A DNA stretch of 64,000 nucleotides from Bacteroidaceae bacterium. Lineage in GTDB: Bacteria; Bacteroidota; Bacteroidia; Bacteroidales; Bacteroidaceae. This document shows, piece after piece, positions 9,501-16,702 of this stretch (positions within the stretch are counted from its first letter, which is position 1; the number at the start of each line of letters is the position of its first letter). The notes beneath the pieces are model-generated. The model was not told where the DNA came from, ran no database searches, and was given only the letters and a program-made list of their open reading frames with translations. The translations under genes and the position numbers were made by a program. The stretch lies in NCBI GenBank assembly GCA_017547385.1, contig JAFYPU010000018.1:44739-108738 (forward strand), read 5' to 3'.

Positions 9501-11832
9501 AAGAGTTTGTACCGCCATAAGAGTTCAAGCTCCAATCGTTGTTGCCAACAGGGGCAATGGCATAGCCGCCATCTTTCTCGATGAGGTGCCAAGATTGTGC
9601 ATCAGCAGCAGCCACCATCTTCACTTCAGTGCCGTCGCCAATGGAAGCAGCCGAAGGAGTCAGCGCCAAGGCTTCGCCGCTCACGTAGTTGTAAATCTTG
9701 AAGTTGTCGGCAGTGCCCACAAAGCTCCAAAGCATGCCGGTGTTGGTGTAGTCCTTCTTGTTGAAAGTGGGTTTGGCATCAGCAACGTTGCTGCCCAAGA
9801 ACATGGCATGGCCGGCATCGGTTTTGCGAACAATGTTAATCCACTTGTCGCCCACATTTTGAGAGAAGAAAGCAGGAACAAACTTAACTACAAGAGAAAC
9901 GTCTCCATCAAGGTCCTCGATATTAACGGTGGTTCCCTTGTCGGTTTCTCCCTCAAAGATGCCCGAAACTTCGTAAGCAGCCTCTGTGTTTATGGTCAAT
10001 GTGGGATTCTCGATGGCTAAGTCGCCCAGGATGACCCAAGTGGCCGGCAGAGGTTTTGTTTCATTGTTCCAAGTGGCAGTGGCTTTCACCTTAGCATCAC
10101 CTGTAACAGTAAGTTGTTTAGAAATCACTTCTACAGCCACAAAGTTGTGCTGAGCACATCCATCACCACCACAATGGTCAACGAAATAATTACCATTGGA
10201 ATCGTTTGCGTGCAAATAAGAAGTGGCTTGAATCTTGATCTGACCCAACGCTGCACCGGCCGTGAAAGTAACATTGTTACCCTCGTCGTGCAAACCTCGG
10301 TGGTTGCCATCTTCCTTCAGATACTTACCGGTTGAAATAGACTTCAAACGAAGGTTTCCATCAATCTCTTCAACGAGGAAGATTGAGCCTTCACCTTGTC
10401 CGGCGGCCATCTCAAGTCCTTTCACAGAAGAGTTGGTGGACTGCAAATAGAGCACACCGGTTTCGTTGCCGTAATTATAACCAAAACGATACATCTTGCC
10501 CGCTTCGGGAAGGTTCACGCTGTATGACTCCGTGATAGCAGTAATCGCTTCAACCGTTTCACACGCTTCGATAGCAGCATTTACGTCATCGAGTGTGTAG
10601 AGCTTTGTGCCGTTGGCAGTATATGAATAGTAACCAATTGCCTTGCTCAACGTACTTTCATTCGCTGCAACAGCAGCCTTTGCAGTAGTCTTTGCTTCGG
10701 CAAGTGCATCAATTGGTTCTTCTGTTACATCATATTCTGACAAAAGGAAAGTTGAACCGGCATCGTTAGCTCCCCAATGTGCAACCTTGCCATTTTGAGC
10801 ATTGAGATATTTTCCGCCGGGATATTGCAAACAGAAGTACTGAGCACCTGGAACTCCACTGGCCGCAGGCTTAAAAGCTGTGCCATCAGCAGCCATGCCG
10901 GGATTGCCATCACCGGTTGACTTCACAGCCACTGAACTTCCGGCTGCTCTATTATAGAGTTTGAAGCCATTAACAGGGTCTCCCACGAAAGCCCATGCGT
11001 AAGCTTTCTTTGAACCGCTTTCAGGGAGCGAAGCGTCTGCCCACTCAAGGTAATTACCACCTGCAATGTACTCAATGTATCTTTTATTATTGGAGTGCAT
11101 CTGCATGTAGTACCACTTTGTGATATTGGCATAGCTGTCGGCATATTCAAAAGGAAGACTAACAGTGCAAGCCACATCATAGGTCTTGCCATTGTCTGCC
11201 TCGGTTACTTCTCCCACAGGAGCATTTGCAGAAAAACCATAAGGAAGCATGGCCGGAGCAGGGAATGCTTGATCTATGGTTGCTACAACGTCTTCCGTGC
11301 CAAACGAATTACCATTCCAAATATAGTTATAAGTAACTGTTACTGTCTCCAGCTTTTGAATGTAAACCTTGAACTCGGTAAGAGTAACTTTGTTGTTACC
11401 TGCAAGGGTGAAATCAGCAGCCTGTGTTGCCAAGCCGGTCTTCTCAATAGTCTGAACTTCTGCAGTTACATTATGAACATCCCCATCAATGGTAATGGTT
11501 TTATTATCTGCAGCACCGGAATACTTGAATGAATAACCGGTGATTTGATAGGGAAGAGACACCTGAAGTCTGTAAGGACTGCTTAGGGCAGTACCCGAAT
11601 AGAGATGCATCTCAGCTCCACTGCCTTGCATATTGCCGGCACTGTTCGTTGTAATTAACTTCAACGCTGCCGGGTTTGCGTCAGAAGTGGTGTAAGCCCA
11701 CTCAGAAGCCCAGTTTTTGTTGAATGTACCAGTGTTGGCACTGACGACATATTCCGTCTGCGCCCACACCACATTGCACACCAACCCTAACAATAGGCTT
11801 AGCATGCACCTTAGTAAGTTTGTTTTACACAT
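6535..11832 (-). CDS. T9SS-exported GH33 sialidase, 1,765 aa
   Basis: Signal peptide 1-25 (ends NVVWAQ). Residues 25-880 form a long accessory region with several segments that look like ricin- or T9SS-type glycan-binding modules (for example KWINIVRKTDAGHAMFLG onward). The GH33 catalytic propeller starts near 900 with HPYRIPAIA (arginine-triad Arg910), Asp boxes STDNGVNWG (about 949) and SDDFGMSWN (about 1102), and a GRW segment near 1144. After it comes a module beginning LALTGVGYPEEDSE (about 1310) that recurs as the separate gene at 12431-13774. The C-terminus (YDLSGRRV...GGVYIRGGKKFIVK) is a T9SS sorting domain of the type cleaved and anchored to A-LPS in Porphyromonas. Expected role: cell-surface removal of terminal sialic acids from host glycoproteins. 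Its promoter carries a 10-base homopolymer (see 11906-11942). Confidence 0.92.
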   Translation of the reverse strand: MCKTNLLRCMLSLLLGLVCNVVWAQTEYVVSANTGTFNKNWASEWAYTTSDANPAALKLITTNSAGNMQGSGAEMHLYSGTALSSPYRLQVSLPYQITGYSFKYSGAADNKTITIDGDVHNVTAEVQTIEKTGLATQAADFTLAGNNKVTLTEFKVYIQKLETVTVTYNYIWNGNSFGTEDVVATIDQAFPAPAMLPYGFSANAPVGEVTEADNGKTYDVACTVSLPFEYADSYANITKWYYMQMHSNNKRYIEYIAGGNYLEWADASLPESGSKKAYAWAFVGDPVNGFKLYNRAAGSSVAVKSTGDGNPGMAADGTAFKPAASGVPGAQYFCLQYPGGKYLNAQNGKVAHWGANDAGSTFLLSEYDVTEEPIDALAEAKTTAKAAVAANESTLSKAIGYYSYTANGTKLYTLDDVNAAIEACETVEAITAITESYSVNLPEAGKMYRFGYNYGNETGVLYLQSTNSSVKGLEMAAGQGEGSIFLVEEIDGNLRLKSISTGKYLKEDGNHRGLHDEGNNVTFTAGAALGQIKIQATSYLHANDSNGNYFVDHCGGDGCAQHNFVAVEVISKQLTVTGDAKVKATATWNNETKPLPATWVILGDLAIENPTLTINTEAAYEVSGIFEGETDKGTTVNIEDLDGDVSLVVKFVPAFFSQNVGDKWINIVRKTDAGHAMFLGSNVADAKPTFNKKDYTNTGMLWSFVGTADNFKIYNYVSGEALALTPSAASIGDGTEVKMVAAADAQSWHLIEKDGGYAIAPVGNNDWSLNSYGGTNSLGANIKFYGANDGGSHWNFDLIDVKNTLSMGVYVDQVLESSPRVAELTFSIDGSTAQTRIEGNVEATTYYLPKGATLSLSSMTYRGYELWGIWGVDNPENFTIPVGGVELSAYYNATEERTLYYTPRENHPYRIPAIATAPNGDIFAICDYRPCGGDIGNGDVDIVCRISTDNGVNWGAEFTVADGKGGNTNVMETGYGDPAIVADRDQNKLLVMMVSGRTTCWNGRWEKSKIGVKDATAVNRVARVYANYNEETKTWDWTQPEEVTDAIYSIFLDGETPTVTSMFIGSGKICQSRVVKKNEYYRLYCALWTRDEGNRVIYSDDFGMSWNVLGTISDRPASGGDEPKVEELADGTVVLSSRVSGGRWFNIFTFNNEGKSDAEKYTTGSWGSAVKSTSAYDGSGNGTNGEIYKVKAVRKSDGKVCDVMLQSIPAGPNRSNVKVYYKEMNYSTPYTPAAFAEGWQVGKHVSTKESAYSTMIMQADGRIGFFFEEEPGGYCMVYIPYSIEDLTNGQYEACAENEAPFLMHAAPKVLALTGVGYPEEDSEVRNELTEVLEVVNAGNASTEDYERLSDAYEAYITTTDVQMPADGGTYIIYSVLTTDENNFSPSFNVLKYDEQSGVLTVAQKSATDDDAEKFVCRVIDAENKLYAFVNAKNGKYALYYSPIDFEATGQVGEPFAADGGNATGFSSYYNCLSSAENDLYLHATPDVRLGTLAIAGLSQGKAYDGWVTMCVDENGQLNLHNGNRDKHSNVKLVCEANASSVFAFQEVSYPNNVKLNTIKDTDVCLHNIGVGKGIGTFSAPFATLVPEGVTAYYAASKTANGATLAVMEGDAIPANQGVILVGEAGIASAPMIPAKTDGTEIAADATIDGNLFCHTAGTTHVLELGDYVLGNRVKIDGEYFTKGIAFYQGTVGTVAGKNKAYIVLGAGSQVKAYALDFGGEVTRISGVEENASDAHLPVYDLSGRRVSQLNKGGVYIRGGKKFIVK

Positions 11833-11905
11833 AAAGTTATTGATTAGGTTTATTGATTTTATTTTCCCACAGAGACCAATGGCCGGGCCATAATCTCCAA
11901 GTTTG

Positions 11906-11942
11906 CAAATTTACGTAAAACTTTGTAAATCAGGGGGGGGGG
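11906..11942 (-). promoter_or_regulatory. Sialidase promoter with C10 tract at the -33 position
   Basis: Minus-strand -7 box TAAATTTG (11913-11906). The next 19 nt are followed by an uninterrupted run of ten C (G10 at 11933-11942 on the plus strand), exactly where the -33 TTTG box should be. The leader to the ATG at 11832 is about 70 nt. Length change of the tract by slippage could alter transcription. The promoter call rests on consensus and spacing only. Confidence 0.5.
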
Positions 11943-12060
11943 TAATTTTATTAAATCATTACTCTAAATGCTTTTTAACTTTTAAGCCCCGCATTTTGTT
12001 TACCAAACGCTCAAAAGTTGCGACCGATGATGGGTAGTTCCCCAATAAAGGATGCAAAAA

Positions 12061-12097
12061 GAAGAAGCTGAACTCCTCATGGGAATTCAGCTTCTTC
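12061..12097 (-). terminator. Terminator downstream of the small T9SS protein unit
   Basis: Perfect 12-bp stem GAAGAAGCTGAA / TTCAGCTTCTTC with a 13-nt loop, followed on the minus strand by TTTTTG. It closes the transcript that contains the gene at 12431-13774, the micro-protein and the sorting-domain remnant. Confidence 0.8.
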
Positions 12098-12128
12098 TGT
12101 ACGATAATATATATATCGGAAGCGATAT

Positions 12129-12179
12129 TTAGCTAATCACTTTCTTGCCATCCACGATATAGACTCCATCAGCCGCTTA
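12129..12179 (-). pseudogene. Remnant of a T9SS sorting-domain tail
   Basis: Between two in-frame stop codons the minus strand reads AADGVYIVDGKKVIS. This matches the last residues of T9SS sorting domains (compare GGVYIRGGKKFIVK in the sialidase and GGVYISAGRKYIVK in the next gene). There is no start codon and nothing else of a cargo gene is left. I read it as the 3' scrap of a deleted third cargo gene, sitting between the micro-protein and the terminator. Confidence 0.6.
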
Positions 12180-12242
12180 ACCCAAAGGGCACTATCAGCA
12201 TTCTGCAAAGAAAAAAAACAGACCGACCAAAAAGTCAGCTGC

Positions 12243-12434
12243 TTATTCTTTCCAAATGGCATGTTCGTTTGTTTCATCAATGGCGCGCTTTGAGGAGAGC
12301 GCACCACTGCCGGGTCTCGTTTCGCTACCGGCCACACCGATGCCCATCAGGGTGTCTTTGCATGCAAACTCGATGCTTTGACTCGTCGGGAAACTGTATG
12401 TTTTCTTCTTCATCTTGTCGCTTGGGGATTTCAT
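12243..12434 (-). CDS. Micro-protein paralogue downstream of T9SS accessory protein (56-63 aa)
   Basis: The ATG at 12434 overlaps the TGA stop of the upstream cargo gene (ATGA), which suggests translational coupling. A second ATG at 12413 gives a 56-residue form starting MKKKTYSFPTSQSIEF, which aligns better with the 55-residue paralogue at 6350. Shared features are the MKK.Y..PT start, IE/LE, SSKRA against SRKRA, and the Trp-containing end (IWKE). Function unknown; no signal peptide or transmembrane segment is seen. Its repeated position right after a T9SS cargo gene suggests a linked role or shared duplication history. Confidence 0.65.
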   Translation of the reverse strand: MKSPSDKMKKKTYSFPTSQSIEFACKDTLMGIGVAGSETRPGSGALSSKRAIDETNEHAIWKE

Positions 12435-13774
12435 TTCACAATATATTTTCGACCGGCCGAGATGTAAACGCCTCCCTTTTGAAGCTGCAACACACAGCGA
12501 CCACTGAGGTCATAAACGGGAGCATTCATCACGGGAGTGGCAAGGAGGCTGCCCTCTATGCCTGTGGCACCACCGCTGCCAAGACGCAGCGAGAGAATCG
12601 AAAGAGCCTGACCGGGAACCCAATAGGCTTTGTTGGCACCTATCACTCGGTCATTGTCATCCAGACGATAGAACATGATTTCGCTCCCCACATCTTTCTG
12701 AAAGGCGAGGATGTAAGCATTCACGTTATCATCGATGCGTGTGGCTGCAAGTGTGCCCTTCAAGCCTGTTGGCATAGGCTCGGTGTCTTGAGAGGCTGCA
12801 GGATAAAACTTATAGATACCGGGAGCATCGCCTTGCAGCAGCACGGGCGTTTCGGCCGGCAGTATGTTGCCGGAAGTGATGCCACGCACTTGCTCCAACC
12901 AATGGTCGTTCTCCGCACTGAGTTCCAAAGCGTAGGCTGTAACGCCCTCGGGCACAACTGAAGCAAAGGGGAGATGGAGCGTGCCAAAGTCGCCCAAACT
13001 GCCATCATTGACCTTTGCAGGGAAATACCAGTCTGAGGCTTCCTCAAAGATGAAGTCGCTCGTTTCAAGTTCATTCACATTGACATACTCTTCATTGGCA
13101 TTGCGCGTATAGAAGTTGAGTTTGAACACGCCGTCTTGTTTGAGCGCAACGTAGGTGCGCATCTTCAGTTTGGCACTTTCGAGATAAGGAGCCGTGATGC
13201 GCAACGTTCCGAAATTCACGCCTTTCTGAAATTTGAGCGTGGCCACTGTGGTGGTATTGAAGCCTGCTCCCTGCGTGAACCAGGCATCTGAAACGCAGGA
13301 CACAAGTCGATAGAGATCGTCCTCCACATCGGCAAGAGTGAGAGCAGGTGTGGCCGCTGTGCGCTGTGCGATGAAGCAACCATTGTTGTCCTCCACCGGT
13401 GCTTCACTGCACTTGCCATGAATGCCATCACGATAGACATAACAAAGCGTTCCGTCAATCATGCGAGCTGCCAAACGATAGACTTTCCCGTCTTCGGGCA
13501 ACTGCACATGAGGCGATGCTTCATAAACCGCCAGGGCTGCGGCAATGGATTGCGTCTCGTCCTCGGAGAATGTTCCGTCAGCTTCAGACGTTCGGATGGC
13601 ATCAGCCAATGCAACACGCTCTTCTGCATCAGCTTTGGGATAACCCACACCGATGAGTGCCAACTTGCTTTTGGCATCGTCCACAACGGGGGGAATGGTT
13701 TGTGCCCACGACACAGCACACATCCCGCAAAAGAATAAACCCAGTATGTACCTTAGTAAGTCTGTTTTCCTCAT
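12431..13774 (-). CDS. T9SS-exported protein equal to the sialidase C-terminal module, no catalytic domain
   Basis: 447 residues from the ATG at 13774. The signal peptide MRKTDLLRYILGLFF..., ending AVSWAQ, is close to the sialidase's MCKTNLLR...VVWAQ. The body starts almost at once with LALIGVGYPKADAEER, matching LALTGVGYPEEDSE at about residue 1310 of the sialidase, and continues collinearly (VPEGVTAY, NKAYWV/NKAYIV, YDLSGRCV) to a T9SS sorting domain ending GGVYISAGRKYIVK. No YRIP motif or Asp box is present, so it cannot be a sialidase. It may bind glycans or assist the sialidase, or be an internal-deletion duplicate. An upstream in-frame ATG at 13792 has a purine-rich stretch before it, but the paralogue N-terminus favours 13774. 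Confidence 0.8.
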   Translation of the reverse strand: MRKTDLLRYILGLFFCGMCAVSWAQTIPPVVDDAKSKLALIGVGYPKADAEERVALADAIRTSEADGTFSEDETQSIAAALAVYEASPHVQLPEDGKVYRLAARMIDGTLCYVYRDGIHGKCSEAPVEDNNGCFIAQRTAATPALTLADVEDDLYRLVSCVSDAWFTQGAGFNTTTVATLKFQKGVNFGTLRITAPYLESAKLKMRTYVALKQDGVFKLNFYTRNANEEYVNVNELETSDFIFEEASDWYFPAKVNDGSLGDFGTLHLPFASVVPEGVTAYALELSAENDHWLEQVRGITSGNILPAETPVLLQGDAPGIYKFYPAASQDTEPMPTGLKGTLAATRIDDNVNAYILAFQKDVGSEIMFYRLDDNDRVIGANKAYWVPGQALSILSLRLGSGGATGIEGSLLATPVMNAPVYDLSGRCVLQLQKGGVYISAGRKYIVK

Positions 13775-13839
13775 AAACACCTTTGTTTGCATCACTTCCC
13801 TTGATTGCAAGGGATAGATGCATATTCTTTCCAAGGTTG

Positions 13840-13847
13840 CAAAACTA
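13840..13847 (-). promoter_or_regulatory. Possible promoter of the T9SS accessory gene
   Basis: Minus-strand TAGTTTTG fits TAnnTTTG; the -33 region (TTTTTCCC) matches poorly. Distance to the start codon is about 65 nt. Confidence 0.4.
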
Positions 13848-14097
13848 AGTGAAAGTTTGGTAATCAGGGAAAAAGAAGCACCTCTTTTTCCGCTTAAACA
13901 CATGATTTAACATTTTCAGCACCCACCGGCAGATGGAGCTTGGCAAAACCAAGCCCCTCAAGCACTCCCAAAGAGTTGAGCCTCCCCCACCCTTTCATCC
14001 GGTCCGCACTGCGCTCTCTTTCAGGCCACAAAAGTGCTTACGCCCGGGGCTTTCGCACCAGTGCAGAGGGCTTCCAGTGGGTGGAAAAACGGCGTTT

Positions 14098-14195
14098 CGG
14101 TGAATTATCATGCGCATGAGAAGAAATTATCATGCGCATGATAAGAACGTTTCATGCGCATGAGAAGAACGTTTCATGCGCATGATAATTCACCG
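14098..14195. repeat. Array of four TCATGCGCATGA palindromes spaced exactly 22 bp
   Basis: The 12-bp perfect palindrome occurs at 14108, 14130, 14152 and 14174. Spacers alternate between GAGAAGAA and GATAAGAA types. The array ends are themselves a perfect 22-bp inverted repeat (14098-14119 against 14174-14195). It lies in the 532-bp gap between the T9SS accessory gene and the superoxide dismutase gene; the rest of the gap (13848-14097, 14196-14307) shows no gene. Confidence 0.9.
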
Positions 14196-14307
14196 AGAGT
14201 GCTTTTCGATGCCTGTCAGAGTGCTTTCCGACAAGCATTTTCGGCACCAAGGAGGGCTGCCGGCACAGCATGAGAGATAGGCAGAAGTGCTGTCATCTCA
14301 AAACAAA

Positions 14308-14949
14308 CTATCGAAATCTTTCACCCACCACTTGCCAATCGATGATGTTCCACAGGTTGTGCAGGTGTTCGGCACGGCGATTTTCATAATCGAGATAGTA
14401 AGCATGCTCCCACACATCAAAGCCCAAGATGGGGCGTCGGCCGGAAGCAATGGGGTTGCCACCGCCGGGCTCTTGCAGAATGATGAGTGTGCTGTCGGCA
14501 TTTTGCGCCAACCACACCCACCCGGAGCCAAAGAGAGCCGTGCCACGCTTTTCGAACTCCTCACAGAAGTTCTCAAAACTTCCCCATTGTGCCTCGATGG
14601 CTTGTGCCAAACGACCGGTGGGCTGCCCGCCTCCGGTTGGGGAAAATTGCTCGAAATAGAGGTTATGGTTGAGCACTTGCCCGGCATTGTTAAAGATAAC
14701 ACCGGTGGAATGACGCACAATGTATTCCAACGATTTGCGTTCATACTCCGTGCCTTCCACCAAACGCTGCAGGGTGGCGGCATAAGCAGCCAGGTGCTTG
14801 CCATGGTGCAATTCAACGGTGCGTCGAGTGATGACGGGAGTGAGCGCATCGGTGGCATAGGGCAGCTGCATCAGCCCCCACGTGCTTGTTTGCGCCAACG
14901 AAACTGCAGCGAGCACAAGTGCCGCCCATAAAAGGATAAACCTTTTCAT
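14308..14949 (-). CDS. sodB: Exported Fe/Mn superoxide dismutase
   Basis: 213 residues. The domain is a complete Fe/Mn-SOD: ligands His48 (LHHGKH), His95 (VLNHNLYF), Asp178 and His182 (DVWEHAYYLDYENRR), plus FGSGWVWL. Uniquely for this usually cytoplasmic enzyme it begins with MKRFILLWAALVLAAVSLAQ, a classical signal peptide, so the product should be in the periplasm or beyond. The ATG at 14949 is chosen because it starts the signal peptide; the longer upstream frame has no such logic. Role: dismutation of superoxide outside the cytoplasm, protecting an anaerobe from host-derived or external oxidants. Symbol follows the family; Fe or Mn preference cannot be read here. Confidence 0.9.
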   Translation of the reverse strand: MKRFILLWAALVLAAVSLAQTSTWGLMQLPYATDALTPVITRRTVELHHGKHLAAYAATLQRLVEGTEYERKSLEYIVRHSTGVIFNNAGQVLNHNLYFEQFSPTGGGQPTGRLAQAIEAQWGSFENFCEEFEKRGTALFGSGWVWLAQNADSTLIILQEPGGGNPIASGRRPILGFDVWEHAYYLDYENRRAEHLHNLWNIIDWQVVGERFR

Positions 14950-15091
14950 AACATAATGTTTTGAATGAAGCGGAAGCGGTGCGGACATCCATTCTTTCGG
15001 CCCCGCCATCTCGCATTTCCACGGAGCAAACATACGGCCTGACACTCGCTCGCATAGCCATCAAAACATAAATCTAACGTCCGAAAGTTTA

Positions 15092-15127
15092 AACAAAAAG
15101 AAAAGCCAACCGCGAAAGGTTGGCTTT
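15092..15127 (-). terminator. Terminator of the TrmH-family gene
   Basis: Stem AAAGCCAACC/GGTTGGCTTT (15102-15127) with a short loop, followed on the minus strand by TTTTCTTTTTG. Lies about 60 bp after the methyltransferase stop. Confidence 0.75.
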
Positions 15128-15188
15128 ATATAAATTTGGCCGAATGTGGCAACCATGGTGAGCAAAGTCGACCCATGCTCCCACTCTT

Positions 15189-15992
15189 TTATTCCCGATG
15201 CCTCAACTCCCAAAAGGCCACAGCCGCAGCAGCAGCCACATTGAGCGAATCGACATGGTGGTGCATGGGGATGCGCACCACATGGTCGGCAGCCGCAATG
15301 GTGCTTTCGGGCAGTCCGTCGCCCTCCGTGCCCATCACTATGGCCAATCGCGGCTCTTCACGCAGCGAAGGGTGATCGATGGAAATGCTTCGCTCGGTCA
15401 GTGCCATGGCTGCTGTTTTGAAACCAAGGCGATGCAAATCGTCGAAAGTTCCATCTGTCCATGTCCAAGGCACCAAGAAGACACTGCCCATCGACACACG
15501 CACGGCACGTCGGTTCAAGGGGTCGCAGGCCGTGGGAGTGAGCAGCACAGCATCAATGCCTAAAGCGGCAGCCGAGCGAAAAATAGCTCCTATGTTGGTG
15601 GTGTCGGTAACTCCATCTATCACCACCACGCGCCGCGCCTCCTTGCACACCTCGTCAATGCTCGGGGGCAATGGTCGATGCATGGCACAGAGCACACCGC
15701 GCGTCAGGGTGTAACCCGTCAAGGCTGCCAACAGTTCGCGACTGCCCGTATAGACCGGCATATCGGGACAACGAGCAATGATATCGGCTGCATCACCAGG
15801 GATGTGTTTTTCCTCACAAAGCAGCGACACCGGTCGGTAGCCGGCATCCAGGGCCACACGTATCACCTTGGGGCTTTCGGCAATGAACAAGCCTTTGTCA
15901 GGATCGAGCCGATGACGCAACTGTGCCTCGGTGAGCGAGGCATAAACTTCCACTCCGGGCTGAGCGAGTGAGGTTACGGGAATGATTGGCAT
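15189..15992 (-). CDS. SpoU/TrmH-family RNA 2'-O-methyltransferase
   Basis: 267 residues. The SPOUT fold motifs are visible: NIGAIFRSAAALGI (motif 1, about 130-145), MGTEGDGLP (motif 2, about 220) and VDSLNVAAAAAVAFWE (motif 3) near the end. An N-terminal substrate-binding part precedes them (FIAESPKVIRVALDAG). The enzyme would methylate ribose in tRNA or rRNA using S-adenosylmethionine in the cytoplasm; the exact target is not predictable by eye. It starts 11 bp after the secreted-protein gene upstream, so the two form an operon, which is an odd pairing. Confidence 0.88.
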   Translation of the reverse strand: MPIIPVTSLAQPGVEVYASLTEAQLRHRLDPDKGLFIAESPKVIRVALDAGYRPVSLLCEEKHIPGDAADIIARCPDMPVYTGSRELLAALTGYTLTRGVLCAMHRPLPPSIDEVCKEARRVVVIDGVTDTTNIGAIFRSAAALGIDAVLLTPTACDPLNRRAVRVSMGSVFLVPWTWTDGTFDDLHRLGFKTAAMALTERSISIDHPSLREEPRLAIVMGTEGDGLPESTIAAADHVVRIPMHHHVDSLNVAAAAAVAFWELRHRE

Positions 15993-16003
15993 AGAGGTGC
16001 TGG

Positions 16004-16591
16004 TTAACAGAAAATATCGTAAACGAGCCTGGACTTAAGGTATTTCTTGGCAGACTCACCGCCTACCAAAATGTCATCGATAAGCCATTTGCCTTGTTCC
16101 TTTCGCATTTTGAGTGTGCGGAGTTCTTTGTGGTATGTGCTTCCTCCCTCATAATCATCCGTTTCCCAGGTGTATTCCAAAACAACATCTCCGCGAGTGG
16201 CGGAAGTAGCTTTCACACGCTTCAGACGTATGTCCGACACTCTTTGATTGGGGAATGTGGTATGCAACTGATATTCCAGAAACACGCGATAGCACCCCAT
16301 ATCCATATTATCTTCATCACTGAAGAACTTCCTGTCGACATTGGCCACCACCCGTCGAAAGCCTGACGTGTAAAGACTTTTCCAGGCTTTCGGGCCTTTG
16401 TTCAGTGCATAATTCACAATTGTGTTGCCTTGTTTGCGCAAGGCGGCTTGCTCTCCGGCAGTGGGAGCTGTCCGTTGAGCAAAAACCTCGGTATTCATTT
16501 TGTTCACTTCGGCAATCGATGTGATTTGATGAGCATAAACACCCATCGCAACACCCCCGACGAGCAGACTGATGGCAAGACACTTTTTCAT
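16004..16591 (-). CDS. Secreted protein, DUF3828-like
   Basis: 195 residues with a signal peptide (1-20, MKKCLAISLLVGGVAMGVYA). The rest has an NTF2-like look: helical first half (AALRKQGNTIVNYAL), then strands (VLEYTWETDDYEGG) and the end RKEQGKWLIDDI..., a pattern I associate with DUF3828-type proteins. No catalytic motif is seen. A periplasmic role is likely, otherwise unknown. First gene of a two-gene unit with the TrmH-family methyltransferase 11 bp downstream. Confidence 0.7.
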   Translation of the reverse strand: MKKCLAISLLVGGVAMGVYAHQITSIAEVNKMNTEVFAQRTAPTAGEQAALRKQGNTIVNYALNKGPKAWKSLYTSGFRRVVANVDRKFFSDEDNMDMGCYRVFLEYQLHTTFPNQRVSDIRLKRVKATSATRGDVVLEYTWETDDYEGGSTYHKELRTLKMRKEQGKWLIDDILVGGESAKKYLKSRLVYDIFC

Positions 16592-16633
16592 ATTACCGTG
16601 TTGTTATGTTTAAGTTTCTGTTCGGAGAAAAGA

Positions 16634-16671
16634 AACAGGGCGCAGCTCCCTGCAACGGGGAACTGCGCCCT
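16634..16671 (-). terminator. Terminator of the PFOR gene
   Basis: GC-rich stem around 16638-16670 (GGGCGCAG.TCCC / GGGGA.CTGCGCCC), followed on the minus strand by TGTTTCTTTTC. About 30 bp after the PFOR stop. Confidence 0.75.
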
Positions 16672-16702
16672 TATATATATTATTAAAGGTATCAGGCTTG
16701 GA

